Source of the DNA: [Phialemoniopsis] sp. UDSM-2020
Lineage: Eukaryota; Ascomycota; Sordariomycetes; Thyridiales; Thyridiaceae
DNA: 64,000 nucleotides
Direction: 5' to 3'
Assembly (NCBI GenBank): GCA_018873225.1
Contig: JAEILZ010000004.1
Location: 1,612,001-1,676,000, forward strand
A model generated the notes under the pieces. The model made no database searches. It was given only the letters and a program-made list of their open reading frames with translations, and was not told the DNA's origin. Below, one piece after another: positions 50,995 through 63,554 of this stretch (the stretch's first letter is position 1; the number at the start of each line of letters is the position of its first letter). A program made the translations under genes and the position numbers.

Positions 50995-51543
50995 CCTGGC
51001 GCATTCGGGTTCAGTTGATCAGTCCTACGAGCTGTTGCATGGCAGCTTGACGCGTATCAAGCTGCAAGGCTTGCGCATTAAGGGTGCGTATGGCTTGCCC
51101 GCGGTCCCTGTGTCTATCTTTCGACAGGTTTCGCTGCACAATAATCGTATCAATGGATATCGTGGCGGATTCCGGGCTAGTTGTTGGGAAAGGGAGTATT
51201 GAATGTCTGGCATTCAACGTCTGAAGTCTGACGTCCGTCTGGTGGGTTTGGGAGGGAGGTCAATGGCCGTGCGTCCAAGCGCGGCTGGGCAATGCGCCAA
51301 ACGAGATCCCTGTAACACCAAAGTCTCCCCATAGCACCCACCCCTGGCTGAATCCACCCAACTCGAATATTTGATCAAAGCCCATTGCTCGGCCAAACCC
51401 ACTGTACTTAGCAGCTTTTACGTTTTCATCTTCGCGCATTAATGTAGCAGGATTCAAAAGCGGTTTCAATGAGGGTATATTGGGTGCATCATTCACTGCT
51501 GCGCTGAAAGCTATGTGCAGAGCTGCCCAGGACAATCCGGATT
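50995..51543 (-). promoter_or_regulatory. SEC8 promoter and LSG1 3' UTR
   Basis: 549 bp between the LSG1 stop and the SEC8 start, both on the minus strand. No gene or clear operator seen. Confidence 0.5.
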
Positions 51544-53633
51544 TCAATCATCCCCCAACTTGTTCACGCGTTTCTTGGTCTTGACCTTCTTCGGACCTCC
51601 TTTGAAGTGCTTCTTACTCGACATGAGTTGCATCTCCTTCGGGTCCAAACCGTTGTCAAGTGCGTACATGGCTTTTGCCTTTCTTCCAGTAAGCTCCTTG
51701 CCTGCCGCACTGCCTTGTTCGGTATACTTGTAGTTGAATGGCCTACCCAGATGTCCTCCATTTCTACTGCCGCCAGCGAAGAAGGTCTTGTCCAAGGACT
51801 TGGACTTCGGGCCAGCCGGCAGGGGTATGAAGTCAGAGTCCGCCACAGAGGTCGCGTCGTCCCCTGCTACGGACATCGTCTCCATGGCATGCGAAAGCGC
51901 ACCCCGCCGCTTCTCTGGCAAGTGTGCTTCATCGTAGAGCTCGCTATTGAACTCGTCGGCATCGACATCACCTGGTGGGGGGTGACAATACAGTAGTTTG
52001 CCATTGACATAGTCCTTCAGGATATATCTTGCAGCTCTCGACTCGTCAGGTTGGCCCAATCCAGTCTTGGTAAAGCCTCGAGCTCGAGCATATGACATGA
52101 GCAGCTCCTCGGCGGTCGGGACACCAGTACCTCCTTCTTCAAAGGGTCGCGTGCGGATCTGAATGCCGTAGACCGCCTCTAGGAAGGGCTGCGGTATTCT
52201 TTGGGCAACAAGACCAGCAGGGCCGGTGAACTCTCGAAGCTGGTCGATGGGAAGAACGCCATTGCAGACCAGATCGGCCTTGGTCGTCGCAAAGTTGGGG
52301 AAGACTAGACCAGGGCAATCGCAGAGAATGACCTTGTCGCTGAGGTGTATGGTCTGGAAATGCTTCGTCTTACCGGGCGTTGATGACACCGATACCTTCT
52401 TGGCGCCGATGAGGGCATTGATGGTGGACGATTTTCCAACGTTTGGATATCCCACAAGACCGATTTGGAGCTTGTGATCAGGGTCTATAATGTTTGTCAG
52501 CCATGATCCACGCCATGATGGTTGTTATGCCTGACGTAACATACCTGCGTTCTCCGGCGCGTGTGACAAGAATAAGTCCTCCAGCTCATCAACCGTGAGG
52601 ATGCTTGTGTCAAGGTCTCCATCATCCAGTGTCCGGCCTCTACTGCTCTCTGGTCCAGTATCCTGGTCATCCGCCTCGCTGTCTTCATCCTCTTCCGAAT
52701 CCGAGTCGAGCCCTTGATCGAGCTGTGCGCCGCCCTCTCGAACCTCTTCCCCATCTTGAGACTCTTCATCGGTTTCCTCGTCCTCGAACTGCCTCGACTC
52801 ATTCGCTTCTTTGGCCAGATGGGCCGAGAAGAACTTGTACGGGATTTTCGCATCTGAAAGACAACGTGCCCACGCCTTTCTTTGTCGGTCGGTCATCATA
52901 TCAGCCTTGTTGATCAGGAGGAGGTTCTCCTTGCGCGGGTCCACATCCTTGACGTATAACTCTAGGTCTTCGGATCGGAAAAGAAGCGGGTTTCTCGCGT
53001 CCACAATCTGAACGACAAGATCTGATCGCTCGATGACTCTCCATAGTTGTCTCCAGACCTCGAGGTTCCGCTCGAAAGGCGTCATGAGTAGGTCTTGGTT
53101 CTCTTGCAGCTCGGCCAGCCCTCGCCTCCAGTTGAGAAAGCTCTCTCTCTCTAGGGAGTCTAGTTGCTCCGGAGACGTCGAAGCATCCCAGTGCGGCCGT
53201 CTCGGCACAGTCAAGTTGGACTTGAGATCCTTGTGCCTCCTCAGTGCCGTACGTTCCTCTTTAGCAGACAGCAGGTAAGGGTTCTTTTGGTCGACGTGTA
53301 TGATCTTGACGTTGTTCATCTTTTCGGCAGTAAAGTCGGTTCCGGCAAGCTCTGCAGTCGCGAGGAATTCGTCCAAAGCGCCCTGTTCGGTAACAGAGCG
53401 CATCTTTACCCACCCGGCCTCCTCTTTGGCATTGGTGACATACTGGACAATATCGTTAGCTACAGCCTGAGAAAGGTGCGCCATGGGTAGACCCATACCT
53501 GTTCACCAGTGGCATGGTTTGTGCGAGTGATGCCCCCTCCTTTCCTTCTGTCTGAGCCTTTGCCTTTGCCAAAACGGTCGTTCATCAAAGTGTTGCCGAG
53601 CCCCACGGCATTCTTCGATTTTGCGAGAACCAT
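51544..53633 (-). CDS. LSG1: LSG1, large-subunit GTPase for 60S ribosome maturation
   Basis: Cytoplasmic GTPase needed to release the export adaptor NMD3 from pre-60S subunits. Exons 53633-53499, 53442-52545 and 52484-51544; 657 residues. The GTPase is circularly permuted, as in the YlqF/LSG1 family: the G4 motif NKAD (in LLINKADMM) precedes an acidic insertion of about 60 residues rich in Asp/Glu/Ser. The P-loop GYPNVGKSS (start of exon 3) and G3 DCPGL come after it. The N-terminus is basic (MVLAKSKNAVGLGNTLMNDR) and the C-terminus is Lys-rich (KGGPKKVKTKKRV), both suited to rRNA binding. A branch-like GCTAAC is seen in intron 1. Head-to-head with LTV1. Confidence 0.96.
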
Positions 53634-54139
53634 CTTGCCAGACGAGACTATCGCAATAGTTGTTGGGGGTTCTGGACAAGTATCGGGGTTTCAAGTTGGA
53701 TTTGGTATCAAAAGCACTGTAGACACAAAGGTATATGGTATCACCGTTGCTTTTTTGAGGGTTTGAAAGTTGCAGTCAAGTCACAGGCCGACGCTGAATG
53801 TTTTGAGGCGGGCGCAACGGCCGCTGATTAATGGCGGGGCAAAATCAAATTCTCAAAACTTTCGGGCTATCGCGCTGGAGGACCCCACTGCCAAGCAGCA
53901 TTTGTGAGGGCCAGCCTAGGTCTTTTCTATACGATAAGATAACGATAGCACCAGTCCCCGCCAGAATTTATTTTTTATCGCCAGGATGCCCGCATTGTGG
54001 AGGAGATATAGACATTGTCAGGCTCACAAGATCTGAGGCTGATTCTGCGAAAAGAACCACAGCACCCAAAATACAGAACAAAGTCATCCCACTACCACAA
54101 TCAACTTCCCATCTACTATCTTAAGGAAACAACTCAATC
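53634..54139. promoter_or_regulatory. 506-bp divergent promoter shared by LSG1 and LTV1
   Basis: The two start codons point away from each other. The interval includes T-rich tracts (near 53750 and 53970) and an ATTTATTTTTTATCG block on the LTV1 side. The shared position of a 60S and a 40S assembly factor suggests common control, though no yeast-like PAC or RRPE element is obvious. Confidence 0.6.
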
Positions 54140-55443
54140 ATGGCTCGCGGCAAGTGGATGTAAGCAAGCGCTGCCGTGTAGGACTCACCTTGGCAATGAG
54201 CATGCCCGACTAATTTGATTCATCTAGCGATAAGAAGAATGCCTCGCATTTCACGCTCGTCCATCGACCACAGAACGACCCTCTCATCCACGATGATTCG
54301 GCACCCTCCATGGTCCTGAATCCTACGCGACTGGGAAATGCATCAAAAGTCAAGAAACTTGGCGATCTCGCTTCGGAGCTCGGCTCTGAAGCGGAAGAAA
54401 TCCGCGAAAATGAGGGAGAGGCGGCCAACTACGGTGTCTTTTTCGATGACACTGAGTACGACTATATGCAACATCTTCGGGATCTTGGAACGGGCTCGGG
54501 AGAGGCAGTCTTTGTCGAATCGACGGCAACACAGAACAAGGGGAAGGGCAAGGCGAAACAGTCGCTGGAAGAAGCACTTCGGGAGATGGAGTTGAAGGAC
54601 AAGTCCGAGGGTCTGCTAGGTGAAGACATACTGCCTTCGAAAAATCTACAACGGGCGACATATCAGACCCAGCAAGAAGTTCCAGACGCCATCGCTGGCC
54701 TCCAGCCCGACATGGATCCGCGGTTACGAGAAGTTCTAGAGGCTCTAGAAGACGAGGCGTACGTAGACGACGATGACGACATCTTCCAGCAACTGGCAAA
54801 GGACGGGGCGGAGATTGACGAATACGAATTCGACGAGTCCAACCCCGAGTTCGAGGAAGACGGCTGGGAATCAGATGACACGGCAAAACCGACCAAGGAG
54901 TACAAAGACGATAGCGAGGTACCAGATCTGGTCGACACGACGTCTGTTCAGCCCGCTCAAGGCCCATCGGAAGACTGGCTAGAGGACTTCAAGAAATTCA
55001 AGAAGGACCAAAAGAGTATGAGCAGAGCTGCCGCACCTTCACATTCAGAACTTCAGTCATCGATCTGGACGACCACTACCAATGGAGGGCGGCGCAAGAA
55101 GAGGAAGGGTGCGCTGACCAGTCAATCTGGTTACTCGATGACATCCTCATCGCTCGTGCGTACCGAACAACTGGGTATCCTGGATGCAAGATTTGACAAG
55201 ATCGAAGAGGAGTACAATGCAGACATGGACGATACCGGATCCGTATCGGCTATATCCTCGGTGTCTAGTGTCCAGGGTCCTCTGAGATCTGATTTTGACA
55301 ACATTCTCGACGACTTTCTGGGCAATTACTCAGCTTCGGGAAAGAAGCATGTCAAGAAAGGCAAATACCAGACTGGCCTGGAGCAGCTGGCAGAGATCAG
55401 GAAGGGCCTCGGACCGGCAAGGATACCTAACCGATACAAGTAG
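54140..55443 (+). CDS. LTV1: LTV1, 40S ribosomal subunit assembly factor
   Basis: Binds pre-40S particles and is released after phosphorylation, allowing head maturation; shuttles between nucleus and cytoplasm. Exons 54140-54159 (20 nt, MARGKW plus two bases) and 54228-55443; 411 residues. The start [20 protein letters not shown] and the following acidic region with [20 protein letters not shown] fit LTV1. Long Asp/Glu stretches follow. The C-terminus has [20 protein letters not shown] and a final basic [11 protein letters not shown]. Ser/Glu context in the middle ([18 protein letters not shown]) is suited to casein-kinase-type phosphorylation. Confidence 0.94.
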
Positions 55444-56143
55444 ACAAAGCAAGAGTCATATTCATCAGCCCCTGATCATTTGGCTCCATGACTCTGAAAG
55501 CCCAAGATCTTGATTGATACACACATGAGATACCCGTAGCTTGCGACTTTACACCCCCTTAGACAGTTAGGCAGTGATCGTCTCGATAACTAAGTACTAT
55601 ATATGCAAAGATGCTATTTTACACCTGTCAAAGCCTGGAACACACCATTTAACCACTCCAGTAGTGTTTGTACAATTTGACTGCCTTCATCACATTTGTT
55701 CACCTTACCGCCTTCGCGTTACTCACCCTTCCTTACACACAGGTTGCAGTCAACGATCACGTGTGACTGGGATCTCGCCAATGGTGAAGAGTCAAGATCG
55801 GTGGGTCCTTCAGGCAAGCTTGAGGGCGGGTCTGAATGGGGAGCTTGGGCCACCTCTGGCTCTGACCGCCTGCGCTAGTCTGGGCGGTAAGACGCGGCAG
55901 TACCGCATCCGGCCTCGCCAGGTGCTTTGTCGCGATGGAGTTATTCACCTTCAACACCAAGAGTCCTGGCCGCGCGCACCACGATAACAGCCATACTACC
56001 GCCAAACTCGACCCCGACGATTGACAATTGCTTCCTATCGACAGATTGCAAGCTGCTTGACCATTATGAAGGATTTTTGGAGCTATTCACCACGACCGAA
56101 TCAATAGCGCGCTGCCCGATGGTCAGCACCGACAATAGCCACA
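55444..56143 (+). other. intergenic between LTV1 and SAC3
   Basis: 700 bp with the LTV1 3' UTR and SAC3 promoter. Short frames are present but none is convincing. Confidence 0.5.
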
Positions 56144-59100
56144 ATGGCATCCTTTGGCGGTGGCATCGGGGGTCCGTCCTCAGTCCGAAGTCAGAGTCCA
56201 TTCAGTAAATTGAATAGTAAGTGAATTGATTTCGAGTTTCACTTAGAGATGTCTTTCCACAACAAGTTCAAACCTCCGTCTTTCTCTTTTACCCTCCCCA
56301 ACCACATCATTTCCTGCTTCCTCCCAACATCTCTCGACAAAGCACTCTTGGTATCTTGAAGCAACTTGAATCCTTTTTCAAGATGCCTCTTCCAATCTTC
56401 CTTAACGTCATGACCGCTAGCGGTCAGCCGTTCAAGCCGGAGATGAAGAGCGCTTTCGCAGATACTATTTGGGAAACACAGGCTCCCAGCAACTCACAAC
56501 CACACGGCCCTGCGCCCAAGAAGCTGGCTACTCAAGTCAACTCGGCTTCGTCGACGGCTACGTCCTCGGCGAGACCATTGACCAGAGTTCAGTCCAGCCA
56601 CGTCAGCGCCTTCTCCTCCCCCTTGACTACACTCGCCGCCTCTTCGTTTCCGTCTTCGCCCTCATCTTCCCCCGTCTCTTCTTTTTCCTCCTCCTCTTCC
56701 TCCTCATCGTCCTCAAGCACTACGGCGACCTCTATCTCATCGAATGCCTCTTGTGCTCCCTCCTTCTTGATATGGCCATGGCGAGAGCCTGTCAAGAATG
56801 GAGAGGGCGTGGGGAAAGCCACCTTTGAAGTGGACAAGCTTCTACTCACCCACGATGATGACATGACTTTCTCCGAAATCAAGAACCAGATGTTCATGGG
56901 AAATACGCCTGATGTTGTTTCCTTGGAAATGGCCATGGAGAGGCTGACCCTCGAAACCCCAGATACTGAAATGGCTCAACCGTCGCCTGCTCTGCCGGCT
57001 GCTGCTGCCCCGGTCCAGAACCCATTTACGTCTGCCGCTCAGCCTGCCGTTTCCAATCCGTTTGGAGGCTTCGGACAGCCGTCGGGCTCGAAACAACAAG
57101 CACCAGCCCCACCGGCCAATCCTTTCAAAGGTCCGATGCAGACTTCTTTTCAGACTTCTGCGAACCCTTTCACTGCGCCTGCTCAGCCCGCAAATCCAGT
57201 GAATCCGTTCGCTCCGACAGCAGCTCCTTTTTCGACTACAGCCCAGCCGGTGAATGCAGGGCCAACTATGCCACAGACATCTATCATGATGCCTCCACAG
57301 ACTACCACTGGCCAACAGTCTGTCCTGCAAAACGCCCAGACCCAATCCTTCACCGCATTCGGAGCAACGAGCTCACATCAGGGCCCACCTGCACCTCAGA
57401 TGGCGATGGCCAACCCTTTCAAAGGGGCATCCGCGCCTTCAGCAGCACAAAAGACACAATCCGCCCCCTCGCAGCCGTCCTTGCTAAACGGTGGAAACCC
57501 CTCAACTCTGTTTGGCGAGACTGCTCCTAAAGCTGCTACCACTTTCTCGTCGGCCACTACGAACGGCTCAGCTGTGCAGCCGCCCTCTTTGTTCGGCCAG
57601 TCTACCGAGCATCCCAAGGGCGATACCGCTACACAAGCCCTCGATGGCGCGCGGAAGCGAAAGACCGACTTTGCCCAGCGGAATGACACCTCCACTAAGA
57701 AGCCGACCAGAACCCCATTCTCAGCCAATGGTGTGTCCAGATCGACAGCTTCAGCGCAGTCGGCTGCTCCCGCGGCCGTCAACCCAGAGAGCAGCGAGTA
57801 TGCGAAGAAAATTTATGAGCATCTTCGAAAAGACGGCATCACACCCGTCACTTGTCCGAAACATCTTGGTAATCCCGCGAAGCGAACAGAGGCTGAGAAG
57901 TTTCGCGAAACTTTCAAACAGCATCGCGAGGCTGTCCGCGCTTCCCTTATCCGCGGCAAGCTCATCGACGATCCAGATGTCAAGAAGAAGCTCAGTGAAG
58001 CCATTGACTTCAAGGGAATCTGTGAAGAGATGTGTCCTGAATTCGAAAAGATCACTCGCATCGTCCAGCACGATGTCAAGATGGCAGAGAAGGAAGCTGC
58101 CGGAGATGGTACTGTTAGTGCCTCAATGCCACTCATGGTTAAGGCATTGGCTCGTTCTGCTGCAGGACAAGAAGCGCCGCTCCCTATGGATGTCCGTTCG
58201 ACCGGCGCGCTGAGGCGGACCTTGGACTATCTTGTCGATGAATTGATCGACGACGACGACAAGCTTCCATCTATGCACAACTTCCTTTGGGACCGAACTC
58301 GGGCAATTCGCAGAGATTTCGTTTTTCACTCCACGATGTCCGCCCAGGATATGAACAACTTTGTCTATTGCCTAGAGAATATCTCCCGATTCCATATTAC
58401 CGCATTGCATCTCCTTTCCCAGAAGGACTTTGCCGCGGACGACTTCTCCGAAGCTCAAGAGAAAGAGCAGTTCAGCAAGGCCCTTTTGTCTTTGATGGAG
58501 GCATACGATGATTGCAGGGCCGAAGGCATCGAGTGCGAGAATGAGGCCGAGTTCCGCGCCTATTTTGTTCTGCAGCATGTTAACGATCCGAACATCGAAC
58601 AAAAGTCAAAAGACTGGGATAAGAGTCTCTGGGATTCATCTGACTCTTCCCTGCATCTAGCAATGGCCATGTCACAAGCCCTGAAGTCCGTCAGGGATCG
58701 TCCCGGCCCTCTCCGACCTGGTGAGCCCTTAGCCGCCGCCGGCGAAGGTTATGTCACCTTCTTCCGCATAGTCGAGGGCTCAGACGTATCATATACCATG
58801 GCTTGTCTGGCCGAGACACATTTTCTGAAGCTCCGTCGAAATATCTTGAACAACCTCATCAGCGCATATTCGAGAAACAGAGACTCGCCAAAAGATGTGA
58901 CCGTCTCCGCAGTTCATGAGCTGCTTAGATTCGATACCACGGAGGAGACCATCGAATTTGTGGAGCAACATGGCCTTTCATGGTCCCCAAAGGGGCATGC
59001 AGACCGTTATTTGCTACTCGGTAAGCAGTCCGAGATAAGCGAACCGACCATTCGGCAATGCTTTTCTCACAACCTAGTTGAGAAGAAGCGCGGCGACCAC

Positions 59101-61215
59101 ACACTCCCAGAAGTCATTCACACTACTGTGTTTGAGAAAGTAGAGGCCGATGCGACCACAGGTGACAACGAGCCGACTAGTCATGACGACGATGGTCTTT
59201 TCGTTCCGCAGGACTCTAGCCAGGCGGCTACACCGAACAGCTCGGAGGTCAAGACAGGGCCGGTGTCTCAACCTGCCCAATCTCCCACACCCGTCTCTAC
59301 CACACCCTCTACCAGCTCTGCGCCTTTTGGCAAAACTACTGTACCAGCAGCAAAGATTCAGACATCCTTCTTTGGCAGCACGACTTCCACATCGTCGGCA
59401 CCGGTTGCGAAATCAGTGTTGCCTAGTGCTGAACCGTCCAGTCTTCAAGCCAGTCGGCCCCAAGCTGTAACTTCTACACCACAATTGCAACTACCCAGCC
59501 TAGTTGACATCAACAAACCCCCTGCTATGCCAAAAGCAACCCTTATGTCGACAAACAAGGGCCCATTTACTGCAGCTACCAATCCTACAGGTCAGACTTC
59601 GACTAGTGGCCCTCAATCGGCCCAAACCAGCGGATTTCCCCCTCCTGCTGGAAATACTCCTTTCCCGCAGCCATCTTTGACTCCGTCGAACAAGACAAGT
59701 AGTGCATTGAAGCCTCTTGCGCCCTCATTTCCCGCTGCATCCAGCCCCGCAACCCAACCGTCTGACATCTTCACATCTCAGAAGGGAGATGGTGACGGAA
59801 TCAAGGCCGCAATAGCCCAACCTGCCTACCCTATTCAGAAAGAGCGGCAAGATGACACCCTCCAACAGCCCACTGCGCCACCCATGAATTCGTCAAAGCC
59901 CGCCAAGCAGACAGACTTGATGGGTGACTTTACCAAGTGGATCGTCAACGGAGATGAGGGCCTGATACAGGAATTTCAGGGAGCATTTGTACAGCATATC
60001 CTCAAGACTACGTACGAAGATTATCTGGTGGAAGTAGAGAAGCAGCGCCATGCAGAGGTTGAAGCAGCATTGTTGGCCGAGGCGATGCAGTGGCGACGTC
60101 AGAATCTGCGGCTGAAATACTTCTACCGTTGGCGAGAGAACGCCAGAGAGCAACGTCTGCAGCGACGAGCCATTGAGGTTCGCGAGTCGGCAAAGGCGTG
60201 GCGAGAATCGAAAGCTGCCGAACAGCGAGCTGCCCAAGAGCAAGCGAATAAAGAACAACACCCCGCCAGCAGCTTCACCGAAGAGCTTCGGGCATCCGTC
60301 AACTCGAGAGCGAGTCTCAGGCGTAGCAGACAAGGTACGGCCGAGGAGGCTATTGTCGCGACCGGCATCCTCAAAGGTGTTCGGGATGAGCAGGCCGCGG
60401 CTGCGCAAGTGGTCCGTGATGAAACGCCTCTGTCGGACATCGAAACCACACCCTCGGTCACGGCATCGGAGCGACAGCTGTCCAACGGCCTGAGGCGTGC
60501 GGTCTATAAACCACTCACTCTGGCCAAAACGAAGCTGACTTGTAGAATGGCCAACAACCGAGCAGCTGCAAAGCGAGCCCTTAGCATGAGCCCGCCCGCA
60601 TCGGAGCCATCAAAGAATCGGGCTTATTCGCCAACGGGATCCACTGCCAGTTTCCGCCATTCGTTTTCCTCGAGAACCACCAACTTTTCTCGCGTTTACA
60701 AGAAGAGTACGCCTTCTCGAGCCCCGAGTGAGCGACGGTCAAACCTCAAGTCTAGCCACTGGCGATTCCGTGCCATGGGTTTGGTTCATACTCCTGATGG
60801 CAACTACGTACCTGAGGTGCTGGCAAACAGCAACAGCATGCCCGTCCTCTCTCACAGCAGATCTCTGTCAGTACAGAATGGAGATGATTTCGAGATCCCA
60901 CAGGGACGGGTGAGCCTATCTGACCGCCTCAGAAGGAGCATCTCTTCCACCACCAGACAGCAGCCACAGCCACCATCTCCACAAGGTAGCAAGAGGAAGC
61001 GATCCACAGATATGGACGATGAGTCTGACGGTGCGAGCCGCGTGGAGGGCTCCCCAACTGGACTCAAGAAGCAGAAGAAGGCTTGGGATCCCACGGAGGC
61101 AGACCGCATCCTAGATGACCTGAAAGAGACGATCAAGGCTCTGGATGAGGGTGCTCATTGGTACCACGAGCAGAATGAGCGTATGTTGAAGGAGTCATCG
61201 ATCTACGATGAGTGA
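56144..61215 (+). CDS. SAC3: SAC3/GANP family mRNA export scaffold (TREX-2)
   Basis: Scaffold of the TREX-2 complex, which links transcription to mRNA export at the nuclear pore. One open frame runs without a stop from about 56249 to TGA 61213-61215. From 57010 it has NPF/FG repeats (NPFGGFGQ, NPFKG, LFGET, LFGQS) for pore or Mex67 contact. The SAC3/GANP helical domain begins near 58015 (GICEEMCPEFEKITRI) and includes LPSMHNFLWDRTRAIRRDF and LLRFDTTEETIEFVEQHGL. A disordered linker follows. A long helix from about 59910 (DFTKWIVNGDEGLIQEF to WRRQNLRLKYFYRWRENA) matches the CID region that binds Sus1 and Cdc31. The extreme N-terminus is uncertain. A neat first exon is 56144-56216 (MASFGGGIGGPSSVRSQSPF) with a GTAAGT donor. 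The best in-phase acceptor is CCCCAG ending at 56962, leaving an unusually long 746-nt intron. The Ser-rich stretch 56350-56960 may therefore be intronic or coding. Confidence 0.9.
56249..56828 (+). CDS. alternative overlapping frame at SAC3 5' end, membrane-protein-like (doubtful)
   Basis: A frame different from SAC3 is open from 56421 to TGA 56826-56828 and uses C-ending codons almost throughout 56535-56760. It reads GDEERFRRYYLGNTG, then LGFVDGYVLGETIDQ, RLLLPLDYTRRL and a hydrophobic stretch of about 25 residues (PRLFFFLLLFLLIVL) followed by KHYGDLYLIEC, that is, like a small single-pass membrane protein. An ATG exon at 56249-56350 (MSFHNKFKPP) can be spliced to it in phase by intron 56351-56420 (GTATCT ... 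GCTAG). It is either an independent small gene sitting in the first SAC3 intron, or a shadow of a Ser-rich SAC3 segment built from TCC/TCT codons. No family recognised. Confidence 0.3.
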
Positions 61216-61910
61216 GACGGAGGGCAAGGAAGGGGCCCAGATGTCGAATGGACGGACCCATCCCCACGAGGATGAAAGAATCAGTGTTGAACGAGCGGAG
61301 GAGAACCAAGGCGAGATGTCTTTTTTTCAACAGCAATATTGTTGCATGGCAATGGCGTTCAAGGAGGAGAAGGGCAGAGATGGATCTTCTTCCTTGAGGA
61401 TTCTTTGGTCTTTTGCGGCCTTTCTTTCAAGATATACCCCATCATGACATACATGTGTGGAGCACGGTACAATAACCACGGCATCAGCAAAATCATAGCG
61501 ATGTGTTTCCTTCATCTGCATGCCATATATTTTGCAGAAGCCTTTCTGGCTCCGCTCCGTGCGTGGTAGCTAGGCGTGGGAGGGAGGTGATGAATTGTAT
61601 TTTTTGGTAGACGTGCTGGACTACTCCGTACGAACAAAAATCCGAGAGATAGACGGACAATCAAATTGCTGATGCAAAGAGGCACCACAGCTCTCATGCT
61701 CCTTTTAAAAATGTAGATAAGTGAAGTGTTGAAGAGCTTTTACACAAGAAATTTCGTATTAAACAGACAACTAGAAACCCAGAACTTGGGTGGTATAAAC
61801 GCCTAGTGAACGCCCTGAAACCTATCGGTAACATATTCGCTATCCCAGACCTCGAAGCGCAAAGGATTGTTTTTACAAAGCAAAAGTCGATCTGACTGCA
61901 ATCTAGCTCG
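61216..61910. other. intergenic between convergent SAC3 and membrane-protein gene
   Basis: 695 bp of facing 3' UTRs. It contains one of the recurrent TACTCCGTA motifs (61622-61630). No gene seen. Confidence 0.5.
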
Positions 61911-63554
61911 CTACCTCCTCGTCGGCCCCGGAGGCCCTGCAAACGCAATCTGGATCTGCCGACTCTCTATGGGACTTCCGGACTCTCTGCTCTTCTTCTT
62001 GGGCTGAAGTCCACCGCTTACTGGAGCCGGCGTACCCCAAGACGCCTTGGGTGGAGGCGGAGGGGGCACGGGGCTGCTGCTGTTCCACCTCGTCGGCCCC
62101 TGCCGCACGACGGGGGACGGGGCGCTCCCGATATGGGGGCTGCCGCCGCGGTGGTACTCGGCCGGGTTGTACGGCGCGATGCCTCCCTGGGGCGGCAGGA
62201 GCTGCGTGGCGGACGTGGGCGTGGCGAAGAGCGACTCGGGGGACATGGGGCTCCCGCGGACGCTGGTAACCGGCGAGGGGCTGTGTGTTGCGGCAGGCAT
62301 GGTGGGCAGGGAGGTGGTGAGCTGGTGTAGAGGCACGGCGGTAGTCATGCCTGTGGGTTTAGAGAGCGAGGCTATGGAGGACAGGTTGGAGGTGCCGTTG
62401 CTGTCGGTGTTAGGCCGCCAGACGGCTGGGCGTGTGGAGGTGATGTGCCGCGTCTCCGGGTGATGGTGGTTGTCGGCAACCTCCTCGAGGGCGTCTTCTG
62501 AGGGGAAGAAGCGCGGGCTCACGGGGCTGAGATGGGCGCGGCAGGCGAAGGAAAGAGAAGACTTGGGCCGGTGGTGTGGAGCCCAGCCGCCGTCGGATGA
62601 AGAGAGCGATTCAGCCGTGCCCTTGGGGGAGTTGCCCCGGAGGCCCCTCCGAGCACGACGTTTGCGGTAGCAGATGAATATGAATCCAGCAACAGCGGCG
62701 ATGAGAGCAAGTGCGCCCACTGCAATACCGGCAATTGTGGTAGTCGCCAAGGCAGGAGGCTTGGCTGGCTCGGCCGGCTTGGTCATGGTGGCCGGGTCGA
62801 TAATGGTAATGATAGAGGAAGAGAAGACACTCCCGCTGAGGCCGAGAATCTCTCCTGGGTTGGGTCTCTGCAGGCATCCGGCCTCAAGGGCAACAAGAGC
62901 TGGTCAAAATAAGTCAGCTGCATGGTCTCGAAATGTAAGAGGGCAAGAAGACATACCATTGGCAACATAGATCTCATCGCCAGTAGCTCTGACACAATCC
63001 AGGCACTTTGAGTACCACTCGCTCGTCATTGCTTGTCTGCTTGCATCGCAGTACTCTAGCTGACCAGCGCCATTCGGATCCAAGTTGCCATGCTTCAAGG
63101 CGCTTTCGAGTTCCCCACAAGCTGTCGATGTCGTGCACGGTGTGGAGCGTGCTGTTGACGAATTGGGGAAGCCAAAGACACAAAAATCAAAATTGTATCT
63201 AAGGTTGTCTGCAACTGTGTTAATGACCGTGCTAGATCCTGGAGAGTCTATGTAGACCATTATCATTGATGACTTACACAAGAACCAACTTTGGTCATTC
63301 TCAGTCCCTTGAGTGTGGGTACTGTTTTGCAAACAGGTGAGGCAGTTCTGCCACTTCAAGCCCGTGGCAGATTTAGAGTAGAGCCTATCCTCGCATGTGA
63401 TGTCCGAGTTCTTCGTAGACGATGATTTCGGGTCGGACAGGTCAAGCTCTGTATTGTCCACGCAAACCGACGCACAAGGTGAGTTGGGTGTAACTTGTAT
63501 GGCAGATATTTGTGAAAGAAAGAGAGTCAAGACTAGGATTATCCTGGCGGCCAT
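61911..63554 (-). CDS. single-pass membrane protein with Cys-rich ectodomain
   Basis: Unknown function; a predicted plasma-membrane or cell-wall-facing protein of a type found only in filamentous fungi, to my knowledge sometimes labelled LPXTG-domain-containing. Exons 63554-63278, 63208-62957 and 62899-61911; 505 residues. A signal peptide (MAARIILVLTLFLSQISA, residues 1-18) leads into an ectodomain of about 200 residues with roughly a dozen cysteines, in pairs such as CASVCVD, CLTCLQNS and CLDCVRATGDEIYVANA. One transmembrane helix follows (TTTIAGIAVGALALIAAVAG and FIFICYRKRR, about residues 225-252), bounded by a basic stop-transfer. The cytoplasmic tail of about 250 residues is Ser/Pro-rich with PPPPPP and TP/SP sites, suited to SH3 binding and phosphorylation. 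A sensor or wall-stress role is conceivable but not shown. Confidence 0.88.
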
